A DNA stretch of 64,000 nucleotides, taken from Bacillus renqingensis (GTDB lineage: Bacteria; Bacillota; Bacilli; Bacillales; Cytobacillaceae). This document shows positions 46,702 through 54,406 of this stretch, one piece after another; the first letter of the stretch is position 1; every line of letters starts with the position of its first letter. The stretch covers positions 62,001 to 126,000 of the forward strand of contig NZ_JADDIU010000001.1 of assembly GCF_016464375.1 (NCBI RefSeq), written 5' to 3'. The position numbers and the translations under genes are program-made. Below the pieces are notes generated by a model. The model was given only the letters and a program-made list of their open reading frames with translations. It ran no database searches and had not been told where the DNA came from.

Positions 46702-47124
46702 ATGGCTATAGGATGTTTCGGTTATATTAAACCGTTTGTCCAAAAAATCACGAAATTTTTTAAAGGTTGGCTTCAGAAAGAGAAAATAAACAGGGGGAAT
46801 ACGTATATAAGTTGGGGGCTTGGGATTGAAAGTCCCTTTTCTTTTACTAAAAAGTTTTCCATTAATCATCAGTCCATCACCATCAATGGATTTCAAACCA
46901 CTCACAAGCATTCATCGCCGATTAGGTATTCAATTGTAAAGATAAGTAAACTTGGAACCTCGGTAAAGTACTTTGACAGCGTTGACATTTATGGGAATTA
47001 TTTAGATGCCCCATTCAAGCATTCCTTTCAAATTCCAAGCGGTTCAGATTATCAGCTAGAGGTGTTTAATTACTATAAGTTTCATTCAACCGGTAAGGTG
47101 CAAATTATCCAAAACGATCAATAA
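46702..47124 (+). CDS. Hypothetical protein, unrecognised
   Basis: A 140-residue basic protein, start MAIGCFGYIKPFVQK (46702; TTG at 46699 is an alternative) after AAGGAGAGAGG. The N-terminus is amphipathic and basic, and the rest alternates short hydrophobic strands with polar loops (YSIVKISKLGTSVKYFDSVD, QIPSGSDYQLEVFNYY), suggesting a beta-rich domain. No cysteine or metal motif stands out. No family recognised. Confidence 0.65.
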   Translation: MAIGCFGYIKPFVQKITKFFKGWLQKEKINRGNTYISWGLGIESPFSFTKKFSINHQSITINGFQTTHKHSSPIRYSIVKISKLGTSVKYFDSVDIYGNYLDAPFKHSFQIPSGSDYQLEVFNYYKFHSTGKVQIIQNDQ

Positions 47125-47230
47125 AAAACAGAAAGGGAAAACCTATTTTTTAAAATAATATAATGATCCACTATCGATTAATATTTTATGGATATTTATA
47201 AAGAAAAAATTACCTAGGGAGTGAATCGCA

Positions 47231-48550
47231 ATGTTTAGTCTAACAGGAACTGAAATTAGTCACTTTTTGTTAGCTATGGGATGTTTATTAGCAGCAGCTC
47301 ATTTATTAGGTTTTTTAGCGGAACGAATTTTCATACCTCGAGTAATAGGGGAAGTAGCAGCGGGATTGGTACTGGGCCCCACCCTATTAGGACATTTCTT
47401 TCCGGATACCTTTAAATGGTTGTTTCTAGGTTTCCCCATAGAGGATAAACTATTTGGGCTGCTTTACCAATTTGGTTTACTCATGCTTATGTTCACCTCA
47501 GGTTTGAAATTTCAAACCCGTTTTAATAAAGACGATATTAAATTAACATCCGGTCTCGTAATTGGTGCAACTATTCCAGCTTTCATTGTAGGCTGGATTG
47601 CTGCAGATCTTTTTAATATCACCCCCTACTTGGGAACTGCAAATAATCCTTTAGCAATGAAGATTGTAATAGCCATCTCAATCGCTATTACCTCTATTCC
47701 GGTCATATCCAAAATTTTCAATGACCTTGGAATTATGCATACTCGGTTCGCGAAAATTGTAGTGGCCTGTGCTGGAATTCATGACATCCTTCTTTGGGTT
47801 GCTTTGGGATTCGCAACAGCTATTGCCAGCCAGGGTGGTGTATTTACGGTTGGTACCGCCTTTCAGAGTGTGGGAATATCCTTTGCCTTTATTATTGGAA
47901 CTTTTGTGATTGGATATTTTCTGTTTAAACGTTTGACAATCATCAAACAAAATCTATTGTTTCGATCTTCCAATTTAGGTTACTTTTTATTTATTATGTT
48001 CATCCTTGCTTCTATTGCCGGTAATCTCCATGTTGAAACGATATTTGGTGCACTGTTAGCTGGTATTGTTGCTAAAGTTGCTCTGCCAAAGGCACTGTCC
48101 GAGCGGCTTGAACAAGGAGTATCCAATATTTCTTTTTCTTGGTTCATCCCTATCTATTTTGCAACAGTGGGATTACAATTAGACCTCGTGAGACATTTTG
48201 ACCCTCTATTCTTCCTAGCCTATTTACTATTTGCCACGCTGACACAGACCTTGGCTGTTTTTCTCACGTCCCGCGCGATGAAACAAGATTCGTTTACTAG
48301 TTTTAATTTAGGCGTTGCGATTAATGACCGCGGCGGTCCTGGGATTGTCCTTTCATCAGTGGCATATACCACTGGAATCATAAACCAGGAATTTTTCGCC
48401 ATCTTGGTCATGCTGGCGCTAGTAACTTCCTGGATTCCCGGTACATGGCTCCGGATTGTGGTGAACAAAGGATGGAGACTAATGCCCGGTGATGAGAACT
48501 TGATTCCACGCAAAACAAACGACGATGATAAAATTAGATTAATAAAGTGA
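47231..48550 (+). CDS. Cation:proton antiporter (CPA2, Kef/NapA type)
   Basis: A 439-residue, about 12-helix antiporter. The start LLAAAHLLGFLAERIFIPRVIGEVAAGLVLGP is the CPA2 signature; ITSIPVISKIFNDLG and the GIHDILLW helix carry the ion-site acidic residue, and GVAINDRGGPGIVLSSVAY is near the C-terminus. There is no RCK/TrkA domain. ATG follows TAGGGAGTG. The ion (Na+ or K+) is not clear. Confidence 0.9.
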   Translation: MFSLTGTEISHFLLAMGCLLAAAHLLGFLAERIFIPRVIGEVAAGLVLGPTLLGHFFPDTFKWLFLGFPIEDKLFGLLYQFGLLMLMFTSGLKFQTRFNKDDIKLTSGLVIGATIPAFIVGWIAADLFNITPYLGTANNPLAMKIVIAISIAITSIPVISKIFNDLGIMHTRFAKIVVACAGIHDILLWVALGFATAIASQGGVFTVGTAFQSVGISFAFIIGTFVIGYFLFKRLTIIKQNLLFRSSNLGYFLFIMFILASIAGNLHVETIFGALLAGIVAKVALPKALSERLEQGVSNISFSWFIPIYFATVGLQLDLVRHFDPLFFLAYLLFATLTQTLAVFLTSRAMKQDSFTSFNLGVAINDRGGPGIVLSSVAYTTGIINQEFFAILVMLALVTSWIPGTWLRIVVNKGWRLMPGDENLIPRKTNDDDKIRLIK

Positions 48551-48555
48551 AATAT

Positions 48556-48590
48556 TACTCAGTGGGGGATTTCCCTATCCCTCACTGATA
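48556..48590 (+). terminator. Hairpin after the antiporter gene
   Basis: CAGTGGGGGAT and ATCCCTCACTG arms; the following T run is weak. Confidence 0.5.
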
Positions 48591-48606
48591 CCCAATCTTT
48601 CCCAGA

Positions 48607-49731
48607 CTACTGTAAAAGTTCAGTTATTATTTCAGCTGGGCTTTTCCTTATGATTTTTTCACGATACCCCTTTAACTCGTTTTGATAGCCTTTTACCTTA
48701 AGCCTGTCCTGGAAAAAAGCAGATAATTGCTCACCCAAAGATTTATTTTCCTCCCTCCACTGTTTCAAATGAATGATTAATCCTAACTTTTCTAACACCT
48801 GTAGGTTTATCTCCTCCTGACCTGGCAAGGCATGGTAAATAAAAATGGGTTTTCCTTTAAATAGGGACTCACTCACCGTGACACCGCCGGGTTTCGTAAC
48901 TATGGCATCCACCTGGTTATACAGCTTGTTCATTGTGTCTCTACATTTAATATACTCTAAAGGGGTAATATTGCCTTTTTGCAGCCGAGTGATTTTTTGA
49001 TATAAATCTTTGTTCGTGCCGCACAATATATAAAAATGAAATTTGTTTTGTTGATCTATCTTGGCAACCAACTCCTCGATTGTCCCCACACCTAAACTTC
49101 CACCTGTTATAAGAATAGATAAGCGAGACGCTGATTTAAAGGGTTTTATTTCCTCTGCTTTTATAATTTTGTGATGAATGGGGATGCCTGTAATAAATAT
49201 CTGGTGATCCTTTACTCCTTTTTGCCTGAGAATATCTTTTGTTTCATGTAAAGGAATAAAATGATAGTCAATATGGCGAATTCCCCAGACGCGGTGGACA
49301 AAATAATCCGTATACACGTTGATAATCGGAGTCGAAACTTCCCCTCTCCCTTTTAAATAATTTACAATATAGGAGGGAAGCGCATGAGTACAGATGATGA
49401 GATCCGGCTGTTTTTCAGCTAAAAGCTTTCTCATATATTTTAAAAATAAGAATTCATAAAGTCTAAAGCGTTTATTCTTAAAAAGATTTGTATAGACATT
49501 AGTACGGTAGATCCAACTATAAGAGCGGGGAGATGCTTTAATCCATTTAAGGTAAGTTTTGGAAACGACTGTTTCCATTTTCCCAAAGCTATAAGAAAGA
49601 ATATCGATGACTTCACATCGAATCTCCGGCTGCTTTTGACGAATTCCTTCCTTTAACGCTTCCGCGACTTGATAATGACCTGATGGAATTTGTAAAAATG
49701 GTAAAAACAAGATTGTTTTTTGCCGTTCCAT
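48607..49731 (-). CDS. Glycosyltransferase of the MGDG synthase/UgtP family
   Basis: A 374-residue GT28-like transferase with an N-terminal MGDG-synthase domain (FLPFLQIPSGHYQVAEALKEG, residues 10-28) and a nucleotide-sugar domain with TGGSLGVGTIEEL and the signature KPGGVTVSESLFKGKPIFIYHALPGQEEIN. B. subtilis UgtP makes diglucosyl-diacylglycerol; this is likely a paralogue with an unknown lipid acceptor. ATG follows GAGGTGGC. Divergent from a metallophosphoesterase gene. Confidence 0.88.
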   Translation of the reverse strand: MERQKTILFLPFLQIPSGHYQVAEALKEGIRQKQPEIRCEVIDILSYSFGKMETVVSKTYLKWIKASPRSYSWIYRTNVYTNLFKNKRFRLYEFLFLKYMRKLLAEKQPDLIICTHALPSYIVNYLKGRGEVSTPIINVYTDYFVHRVWGIRHIDYHFIPLHETKDILRQKGVKDHQIFITGIPIHHKIIKAEEIKPFKSASRLSILITGGSLGVGTIEELVAKIDQQNKFHFYILCGTNKDLYQKITRLQKGNITPLEYIKCRDTMNKLYNQVDAIVTKPGGVTVSESLFKGKPIFIYHALPGQEEINLQVLEKLGLIIHLKQWREENKSLGEQLSAFFQDRLKVKGYQNELKGYREKIIRKSPAEIITELLQ

Positions 49732-49867
49732 ATGCCACCTCTTCTATATCTTAGACTCATGCCTCTGGATAATTTTGCAGGTAATATCACCCATGGCTAT
49801 TGCTCCAACAATTACCTTGAAAATAAAGTGCTGGTACCCTGTATAATCAACTACAGGGGGGACAAGT

Positions 49868-50704
49868 ATGAAATTTATTTTACTTGCAATTATCGTTATT
49901 TTTCTTTATGTGTCCATAAAACGGGCCTATAAAAATACGAAGGAAATTGTGATAAATCAAATTTCCATAAACCAAAATCAGGTACATGGAAATCAGCCAA
50001 TTTTAAATATATTACAGCTTTCCGATCTTCATCTTGAACATATCTCCATTACAGCGACACAGCTTTATGAGAAATTAAAAAACAAACGAATTGACCTTAT
50101 TGCCTTGACAGGAGATTTTCTTGATCGAAAGCGTACCATTTCAAAGCTTGAACCATATTTAATCGTTTTAGGTCGACTAAATCCAAAATACGGGATGTAT
50201 GCAGTACTAGGTAATCATGATTACGTTTTAAAGGGGGAAAGTTTACAGCTTCTAATTAATACACTCAAACAAAATGGTTGTACTGTCCTTCAGAATGAAA
50301 ACAAAACAATCATCGTTGATGGGAAAACGGTCAATATCATCGGAGTTGATGATTTTAGTACCAGCCGAAGTAATTTGGACACTTCTTACACAAACTTGCA
50401 AAATGGTGTAAACCTGGTGTTGACACATGATCCAAATGTTGTCCTTTACATGAAAAAATTCAATTTTGATTATTTATTGGCTGGCCACTTTCACGGAGGC
50501 CAAATCTGCTATCCAAAGGCTTATCATCTTGCAAAAATGGGCGAATTGGTTAAGATGAATATGATAAAAGGTTTACACATGTATGATGGGAAACCATTTT
50601 ATATTAATGAAGGACTTGGCCAAACAGGTGTAAATATCCGAATTGGCAGCAGACCTGAGATCACATTGCATAAATTATCGCTTTCATCTGCTAAGTCTAT
50701 GTAA
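49868..50704 (+). CDS. Metallophosphoesterase, membrane-anchored (YkuE-like)
   Basis: A 278-residue calcineurin-like phosphoesterase with one N-terminal membrane anchor (FILLAIIVIFLYVSI). Metal motifs in order: LSDLHLEH, TGDFLDR, GNHDY, THDPNV and GHFHGGQ. ATG at 49868 follows CAGGGGGGAC. Relatives hydrolyse UDP-diacylglucosamine or phospholipid-like substrates; the divergent lipid glycosyltransferase is suggestive but not decisive. Confidence 0.9.
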   Translation: MKFILLAIIVIFLYVSIKRAYKNTKEIVINQISINQNQVHGNQPILNILQLSDLHLEHISITATQLYEKLKNKRIDLIALTGDFLDRKRTISKLEPYLIVLGRLNPKYGMYAVLGNHDYVLKGESLQLLINTLKQNGCTVLQNENKTIIVDGKTVNIIGVDDFSTSRSNLDTSYTNLQNGVNLVLTHDPNVVLYMKKFNFDYLLAGHFHGGQICYPKAYHLAKMGELVKMNMIKGLHMYDGKPFYINEGLGQTGVNIRIGSRPEITLHKLSLSSAKSM

Positions 50705-50707
50705 CTT

Positions 50708-50737
50708 GACTGTTAACGTGCGTTAACAGTCTTTTTT
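50708..50737 (+). terminator. Terminator after the phosphoesterase gene
   Basis: GACTGTTAAC and GTTAACAGTC arms, loop GTGC, followed by TTTTTT. Confidence 0.9.
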
Positions 50738-50866
50738 ATTTACCCTTTATATTTGACAACGTCTGTTTCCATTATTCATTGCCGGAAATAAATATAATTC
50801 CATAAAACTCCAGGACCATCTCCTATCATCTTGGTAATAATACTTTCTGAGGAAGGGGTGAAAACA

Positions 50867-51073
50867 ATGGAAACGAATTATATGGGTCTACACGAAACTC
50901 ATGAAATTCATGAATTATTGATGTTCAAAAATTTATGTATGACGAAATCAACTTTGATGAGTGGATTTATCCAGGATGAAGAATTAAAAAATATTTTAAA
51001 TTCGGATGTAACGGCTACTAGGCAGCAGATTCAACGCTTACAAGAATTTATAACAAACAGGGGTGTACAATAA
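50867..51073 (+). CDS. Small spore coat protein, CotF-like N-terminal part
   Basis: A 68-residue helical protein, start METNYMGLHETHEIHELLMF at 50867 after GAAGGGGTG; the frame opens at 50831. It resembles the small partner that precedes CotF-family genes in Bacillus. It ends 2 bp before the next gene, so the pair is co-transcribed and probably incorporated in the spore coat. Confidence 0.75.
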   Translation: METNYMGLHETHEIHELLMFKNLCMTKSTLMSGFIQDEELKNILNSDVTATRQQIQRLQEFITNRGVQ

Positions 51074-51075
51074 CC

Positions 51076-51381
51076 ATGAATCAAATGATGCAAAACATGA
51101 CGGGTATGGGGGCAATGACTGAACAAGTCGTTGCAACTGATTTTCTCATTACAGCAAAGACAGGAATTAAAAACATAGCTACGGCTTTAACCGAAACCTC
51201 AACAAAAGAAGTAAGAGAAACATTAAGACAATATTTAAATGATGCCATTGATACTCACGAAAAGATTTCCAATTACATGATATCAAAAGGATACTATGAA
51301 CCGGATAATCTTTCGAAACAATTACAGATTGATTTATCTGCTGCGCAAACAGCACTGAACTTGCAGCAGCCTCAGCAATAA
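51076..51381 (+). CDS. Spore coat protein, CotF family
   Basis: A 101-residue protein with a methionine-rich N-terminus and a coat F helical domain (VATDFLITAKTGIKNIATALTE, YLNDAIDTHEKISNYMISKGYYEP). The C-terminal GYYEP motif is typical of CotF-like proteins. ATG follows the stop of its partner closely; the pair forms a small operon. Confidence 0.85.
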   Translation: MNQMMQNMTGMGAMTEQVVATDFLITAKTGIKNIATALTETSTKEVRETLRQYLNDAIDTHEKISNYMISKGYYEPDNLSKQLQIDLSAAQTALNLQQPQQ

Positions 51382-51433
51382 AACTGAGCCAATCCAGACA
51401 AAATAATGCAATGATCCAGTTTGCCTAAAGAAA

Positions 51434-51478
51434 GGGGCTGTCCAAAAAATCATTGAAAAATGACTTTTGAGAGCAACC
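51434..51478. repeat. Half copy of the GGCTGTCCAAAAA repeat
   Basis: GGGGCTGTCCAAAAAATCATTG then AAAAATGACTTTTGAGAGC; related to 21772-21896. Around it, 51382-51636 shows no gene. Confidence 0.5.
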
Positions 51479-51636
51479 CTCATTATTTTCGTCAAATTGG
51501 CGTACAATGAAAGCGAAATCTCTTTCCCAATCATATGTACTTCATCCTTTATAGTTAGGGATTTGGACAGGACTGCCAAACCTAATTATGAAGGTATAAA
51601 ATCTGCAATGGCACCTTCTAGGTACCCAATAGAAAA

Positions 51637-51660
51637 AAATAAAACGGGTGCCACCCGCTT
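51637..51660 (-). terminator. Terminator downstream of tRNA-Sec
   Basis: On the minus strand GCGGGTG and CACCCG arms followed by TTTTATTTTTTT. Confidence 0.8.
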
Positions 51661-51701
51661 TACATAGTAAGAAAAGGGCAAAAACCCTTATATATCAAGA
51701 T

Positions 51702-51798
51702 TGGCGGGATTGTGTGGGAATCGAACCCACCAGACCACACACGGTGGTCTCAAGCAGTTTTGAAGACTGTGGGGGACACCAGTACCCCATCCAACCCC
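51702..51798 (-). tRNA. selC: tRNA-Sec (UCA anticodon)
   Basis: The minus strand reads GGGGTTGGATGGGG from 51798 and ends CCCGCCA at 51702 (97 nt, CCA encoded). The anticodon stem CAGT/ACTG encloses CTTCAAA with UCA. The D stem has 4 or more pairs (GGGG/CCCC). A long variable arm (AGACCAC/GTGGTCT) and the T arm GTGGG TTCGATT CCCAC are present, all as in bacterial tRNA(Sec). The acceptor pairs GGGGTTG with CAATCCC. It reads UGA as selenocysteine with the SelB encoded at 9362. Confidence 0.95.
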
Positions 51799-51847
51799 AA
51801 ATTACATTATCATATGACACAAAAATGAATGGATTCGTGCAATCCCT

Positions 51848-51876
51848 ATATTACAATGGAATATAGCATTAATCAA
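51848..51876 (-). promoter_or_regulatory. Candidate promoter for tRNA-Sec
   Basis: On the minus strand TTGATT (51871-51876), 17 bp, TAATAT (51848-51853), about 50 bases upstream of the tRNA. Nothing else is recognised in 51799-52033. Confidence 0.4.
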
Positions 51877-52033
51877 TAAAATAAATGGTATTGTCAATTA
51901 TTCGACATCATTTTTTTATACATATACCATTTTTTATTCATTTTTTGTCAATCTAGTAATCGTGATTACTTGTCTTTTCCATTGAAGACAGTCTATAATA
52001 AAATGAAATCATTGTGTTTTGTAGGTGAAGATA

Positions 52034-52462
52034 ATGCAGCTGCATGGTTGGTTTTTGTGGTTTATTCTCTTTTGGACTGTCTTTCTAGCAGGTTCAATGG
52101 GGATTGGCGGTTATTTTATGTTTCGAAAGTTTTTAAAAAAAATGCCAAAAGAAGATGGCAAATCGGATATGGATTGGGAAGAACACTATGTGAATGAGAC
52201 ACGCCATTTATGGGGTCCTGAAGAAAAAGCGCTGCTTGAAGATCTAGTTAGCCCTGTTCCTGAGCTTTTCCGCGATGTTGCCAGGCATAAAATAGTCGGA
52301 AAAATCGGTGAGATTGCCCTGAAGGAAAAGGCTCCAAAAATTACGGAGGAGCTAGTGATCCGTGGGTATATCCAGGCAACGCCGAAGCGGGATCATAAAT
52401 TTTTACGGAAGAAGCTTTTTGAGAATAAAATCGATGTTGCACCATATGAGCATTTATTTTAA
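52034..52462 (+). CDS. YneK-like protein (DUF2621)
   Basis: A 142-residue protein with one N-terminal membrane helix (GWFLWFILFWTVFLAGSMG) and a cytosolic domain (DWEEHYVNETRHLWGPEEK, ending KIDVAPYEHLF) matching B. subtilis YneK. ATG at 52034 is chosen because TAGGTGA precedes it; the frame starts at 52025 inside that site. It is convergent with ccdC, as yneK neighbours the ccd genes in B. subtilis. Function unknown. Confidence 0.88.
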   Translation: MQLHGWFLWFILFWTVFLAGSMGIGGYFMFRKFLKKMPKEDGKSDMDWEEHYVNETRHLWGPEEKALLEDLVSPVPELFRDVARHKIVGKIGEIALKEKAPKITEELVIRGYIQATPKRDHKFLRKKLFENKIDVAPYEHLF

Positions 52463-52490
52463 ACCGTCCTTATCTTAGGACGGTTTTTGT
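52462..52490 (+). terminator. Terminator after the yneK-like gene
   Basis: AACCGTCCT and AGGACGGTT arms followed by TTTGTT. Confidence 0.85.
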
Positions 52491-52499
52491 TAAATTAAA

Positions 52500-52528
52500 A
52501 GACACGGACTATAAGGGCTCCGCGTCTC
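52500..52528 (-). terminator. Probable terminator after ccdC
   Basis: GACACGGA and TCCGCGTC arms; the mismatched stem is followed on the minus strand by TTTTA. Confidence 0.5.
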
Positions 52529-52532
52529 CTGT

Positions 52533-53012
52533 TTAAACCAATTTTATTCCATGGAGCTCTTTATAGAGCTTCATATAAGAACGATACATGGCGATTCGCC
52601 ATGGAACAATCATGCTAAAAGCTAGAAGGAAGAACATTCCGCTTAACTGTCCAATATCAATCGTACTGCTTAATACCGTCTTTAAGGCAAGGCGAATAAC
52701 TAGTAGGCCCACTAAAATGAAGATAAACGCCTTGGAGCGCTTTAGATAGATATCGTTGTCACGGATTTCAAATTTAGAAGTTTTAATAAGCAAAATGGAG
52801 AACAACATGCCGACAACCACAGCCTCCAGAATTTCCATTGGCGTCAGCCTAAACTGCGGTACGAGATACATAAGCGCACCACTTGACATGAAGATAGGCG
52901 GCATAATTATTTTTTTCACACTTGTTGGTTTCTTCGCTGCCTTCATCCGAACAAACAAAACGAAAAAACCCATAAAAACTGCACCAATTGAAGAAACAAC
53001 AACATAGTTCAT
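52533..53012 (-). CDS. ccdC: CcdC-like membrane protein
   Basis: A 159-residue protein with about five membrane helices. Its start (53012, MNYVVVSSIGAVFMGF; an outer ATG at 53021 is very close to the GGGAAG site) and the segment PPIFMSSGALMYLVP fit CcdC/YneJ. It sits next to ccdA in many bacilli; its own role in c-type cytochrome maturation is unresolved. Confidence 0.87.
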   Translation of the reverse strand: MNYVVVSSIGAVFMGFFVLFVRMKAAKKPTSVKKIIMPPIFMSSGALMYLVPQFRLTPMEILEAVVVGMLFSILLIKTSKFEIRDNDIYLKRSKAFIFILVGLLVIRLALKTVLSSTIDIGQLSGMFFLLAFSMIVPWRIAMYRSYMKLYKELHGIKLV

Positions 53013-53135
53013 GGCATTCATTCTTCCCTTATCTAATATTTACCTATCTTATTATACTGTAAAAGTGGTGAAATTGAGAATGATTTTTACTTATTTCTGT
53101 TCCCAAATTTGTAGGAATCAAATACAAGAAAAGGA

Positions 53136-53170
53136 AAAAACCATTTCAGCAGCATGGCTAAATGGTTTCG
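53136..53170 (-). terminator. Terminator after ccdA
   Basis: On the minus strand AAACCATTT and AAATGGTTT arms followed by TTTTCCTTTTC. Confidence 0.75.
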
Positions 53171-53216
53171 TCCGTATCAGAATCTCTTTAATCTAGTATC
53201 CGTAAAAATGGCCAAT

Positions 53217-53924
53217 CTAAAATCCAGTAAAACCCCCAAACAAGCTTTGGAAAATATTAATGATCTTTGTCATCCAGTCAAAGAACAGCATGATCCCCAT
53301 AATAATCATAATATAACCGCCAATTTTCATGATTTTGATACTATGCTTCTTAATCCATTTCATCCGACCAATGAAGAATGATAGGAGTAAAAATGGAATA
53401 GCAAAGCCTAGAATATAAGCCACCATGTAAACAATAGCTGAACTAGGATTTGTCGCAGCGAGCATGATGACACCGGTTAAAATCGGCCCGGTACAAGGTG
53501 TCCACCCTGCAGAAAATGCCATACCGATTAGAACCGAGCCTATGTAGCCGGAAGGACGGTTTTTAAATTCAAAACGGCGATCTTTCATCAAAAATTCTGG
53601 TTTCAGGATTCCAACGATAACTAATCCAAAGAATACGATAAATATACCGCCTAGCTGACGAATTAAATCTTTATATTCCGTAAAAAAATTGCCAATAAAA
53701 GAAGTTGCGAATCCCATGGCGATAAAAATTACGGAAAAACCTAATAGAAAAAAGATTGTATGCAGCAAACTTCGTTTTTGCAACAAGGCATTCTCACTTT
53801 GTAATTCCCCCACAGACATCCCTGTAATGTACGATAAAAACGCTGGATATAGGGGTAAACAGCACGGTGAAATAAAACTTAAAAATCCTGCTCCCAATGC
53901 TAAAAATATATTTACATCAGCCAT
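53217..53924 (-). CDS. ccdA: Cytochrome c biogenesis thiol transporter CcdA
   Basis: A 235-residue protein with six membrane helices that passes reducing equivalents outward for cytochrome c and spore cortex thiol chemistry. The redox pair is visible: C in [14 protein letters not shown] (near residue 21) and in [10 protein letters not shown] (near 142). ATG follows GGGAGTG. B. subtilis has ccdA-ccdB-ccdC; here no response-regulator-like ccdB lies between ccdA and ccdC, and a terminator separates them. Confidence 0.95.
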   Translation of the reverse strand: MADVNIFLALGAGFLSFISPCCLPLYPAFLSYITGMSVGELQSENALLQKRSLLHTIFFLLGFSVIFIAMGFATSFIGNFFTEYKDLIRQLGGIFIVFFGLVIVGILKPEFLMKDRRFEFKNRPSGYIGSVLIGMAFSAGWTPCTGPILTGVIMLAATNPSSAIVYMVAYILGFAIPFLLLSFFIGRMKWIKKHSIKIMKIGGYIMIIMGIMLFFDWMTKIINIFQSLFGGFTGF

Positions 53925-54058
53925 TTTAACACTCCCACAATAGTCGATACCCTTTCATTTTAACAAAACTTTCTATCAAAAGTAATGGTGACTATGAAGA
54001 TTTTGTGTCAGAGAAACTATATGTCGAACATTTTTTGATATTTTTTAATAATCAACCT

Positions 54059-54120
54059 TTGAAAAAATTTACATCTTAGGTTATACTAGTAAAACAATGA
54101 CATAAGTAGATTTATGTCTT
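54059..54120 (+). promoter_or_regulatory. Promoter and leader hairpin of the Spo0E-like gene
   Basis: TTGAAA (54059-54064), 17 bp, TATACT (54082-54087). The leader holds a hairpin GACATAA/TTTATGTC (54099-54117). Confidence 0.7.
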
Positions 54121-54161
54121 TACACCAAAGTTTGGGATTCTATCATGAAAGGACATTGGCC

Positions 54162-54338
54162 GTGATAAAAAAAGAATTAGTTGCCCTAATCGAGAAAAAA
54201 CGTGCTGAATTAATTAAAGCTGCTAATACAAACGGCTATACCTCCTCTGTCGCCATCCGTCGTAGTCAGGAATTAGACCAGTTAATAAACGAATATAATC
54301 GAAATTATATAAATAGGACCCCTTCTTCAACCTATTAG
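54162..54338 (+). CDS. Spo0E-like aspartyl-phosphate phosphatase
   Basis: A 58-residue two-helix protein with the Spo0E signature SQELDQLINEYNR (SxELD). Family members dephosphorylate Spo0A~P and delay sporulation. The start is set at GTG 54162, eight bases after AAAGGA; TTG at 54156 or the frame opening at 54114 are less likely. Length agrees with YnzD. Single gene. Confidence 0.88.
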   Translation: MIKKELVALIEKKRAELIKAANTNGYTSSVAIRRSQELDQLINEYNRNYINRTPSSTY

Positions 54339-54370
54339 CAGCTGACAAATATAGAACACAATTTCAAACG

Positions 54371-54401
54371 ATAAAAGCCCGAAGTTTTCAACCGGGCTTT
54401 T
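54371..54401. terminator. Bidirectional terminator between the Spo0E-like gene and the ABC exporter
   Basis: AAAAGCCCG and CGGGCTTTTT arms with A/T tracts on both sides. Confidence 0.85.
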
Positions 54402-54406
54402 TCCTT

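Noticed and set aside
51648-51866. Plus-strand 72-codon frame
   Set aside because: It covers the minus-strand tRNA-Sec gene; the tRNA signal is decisive.
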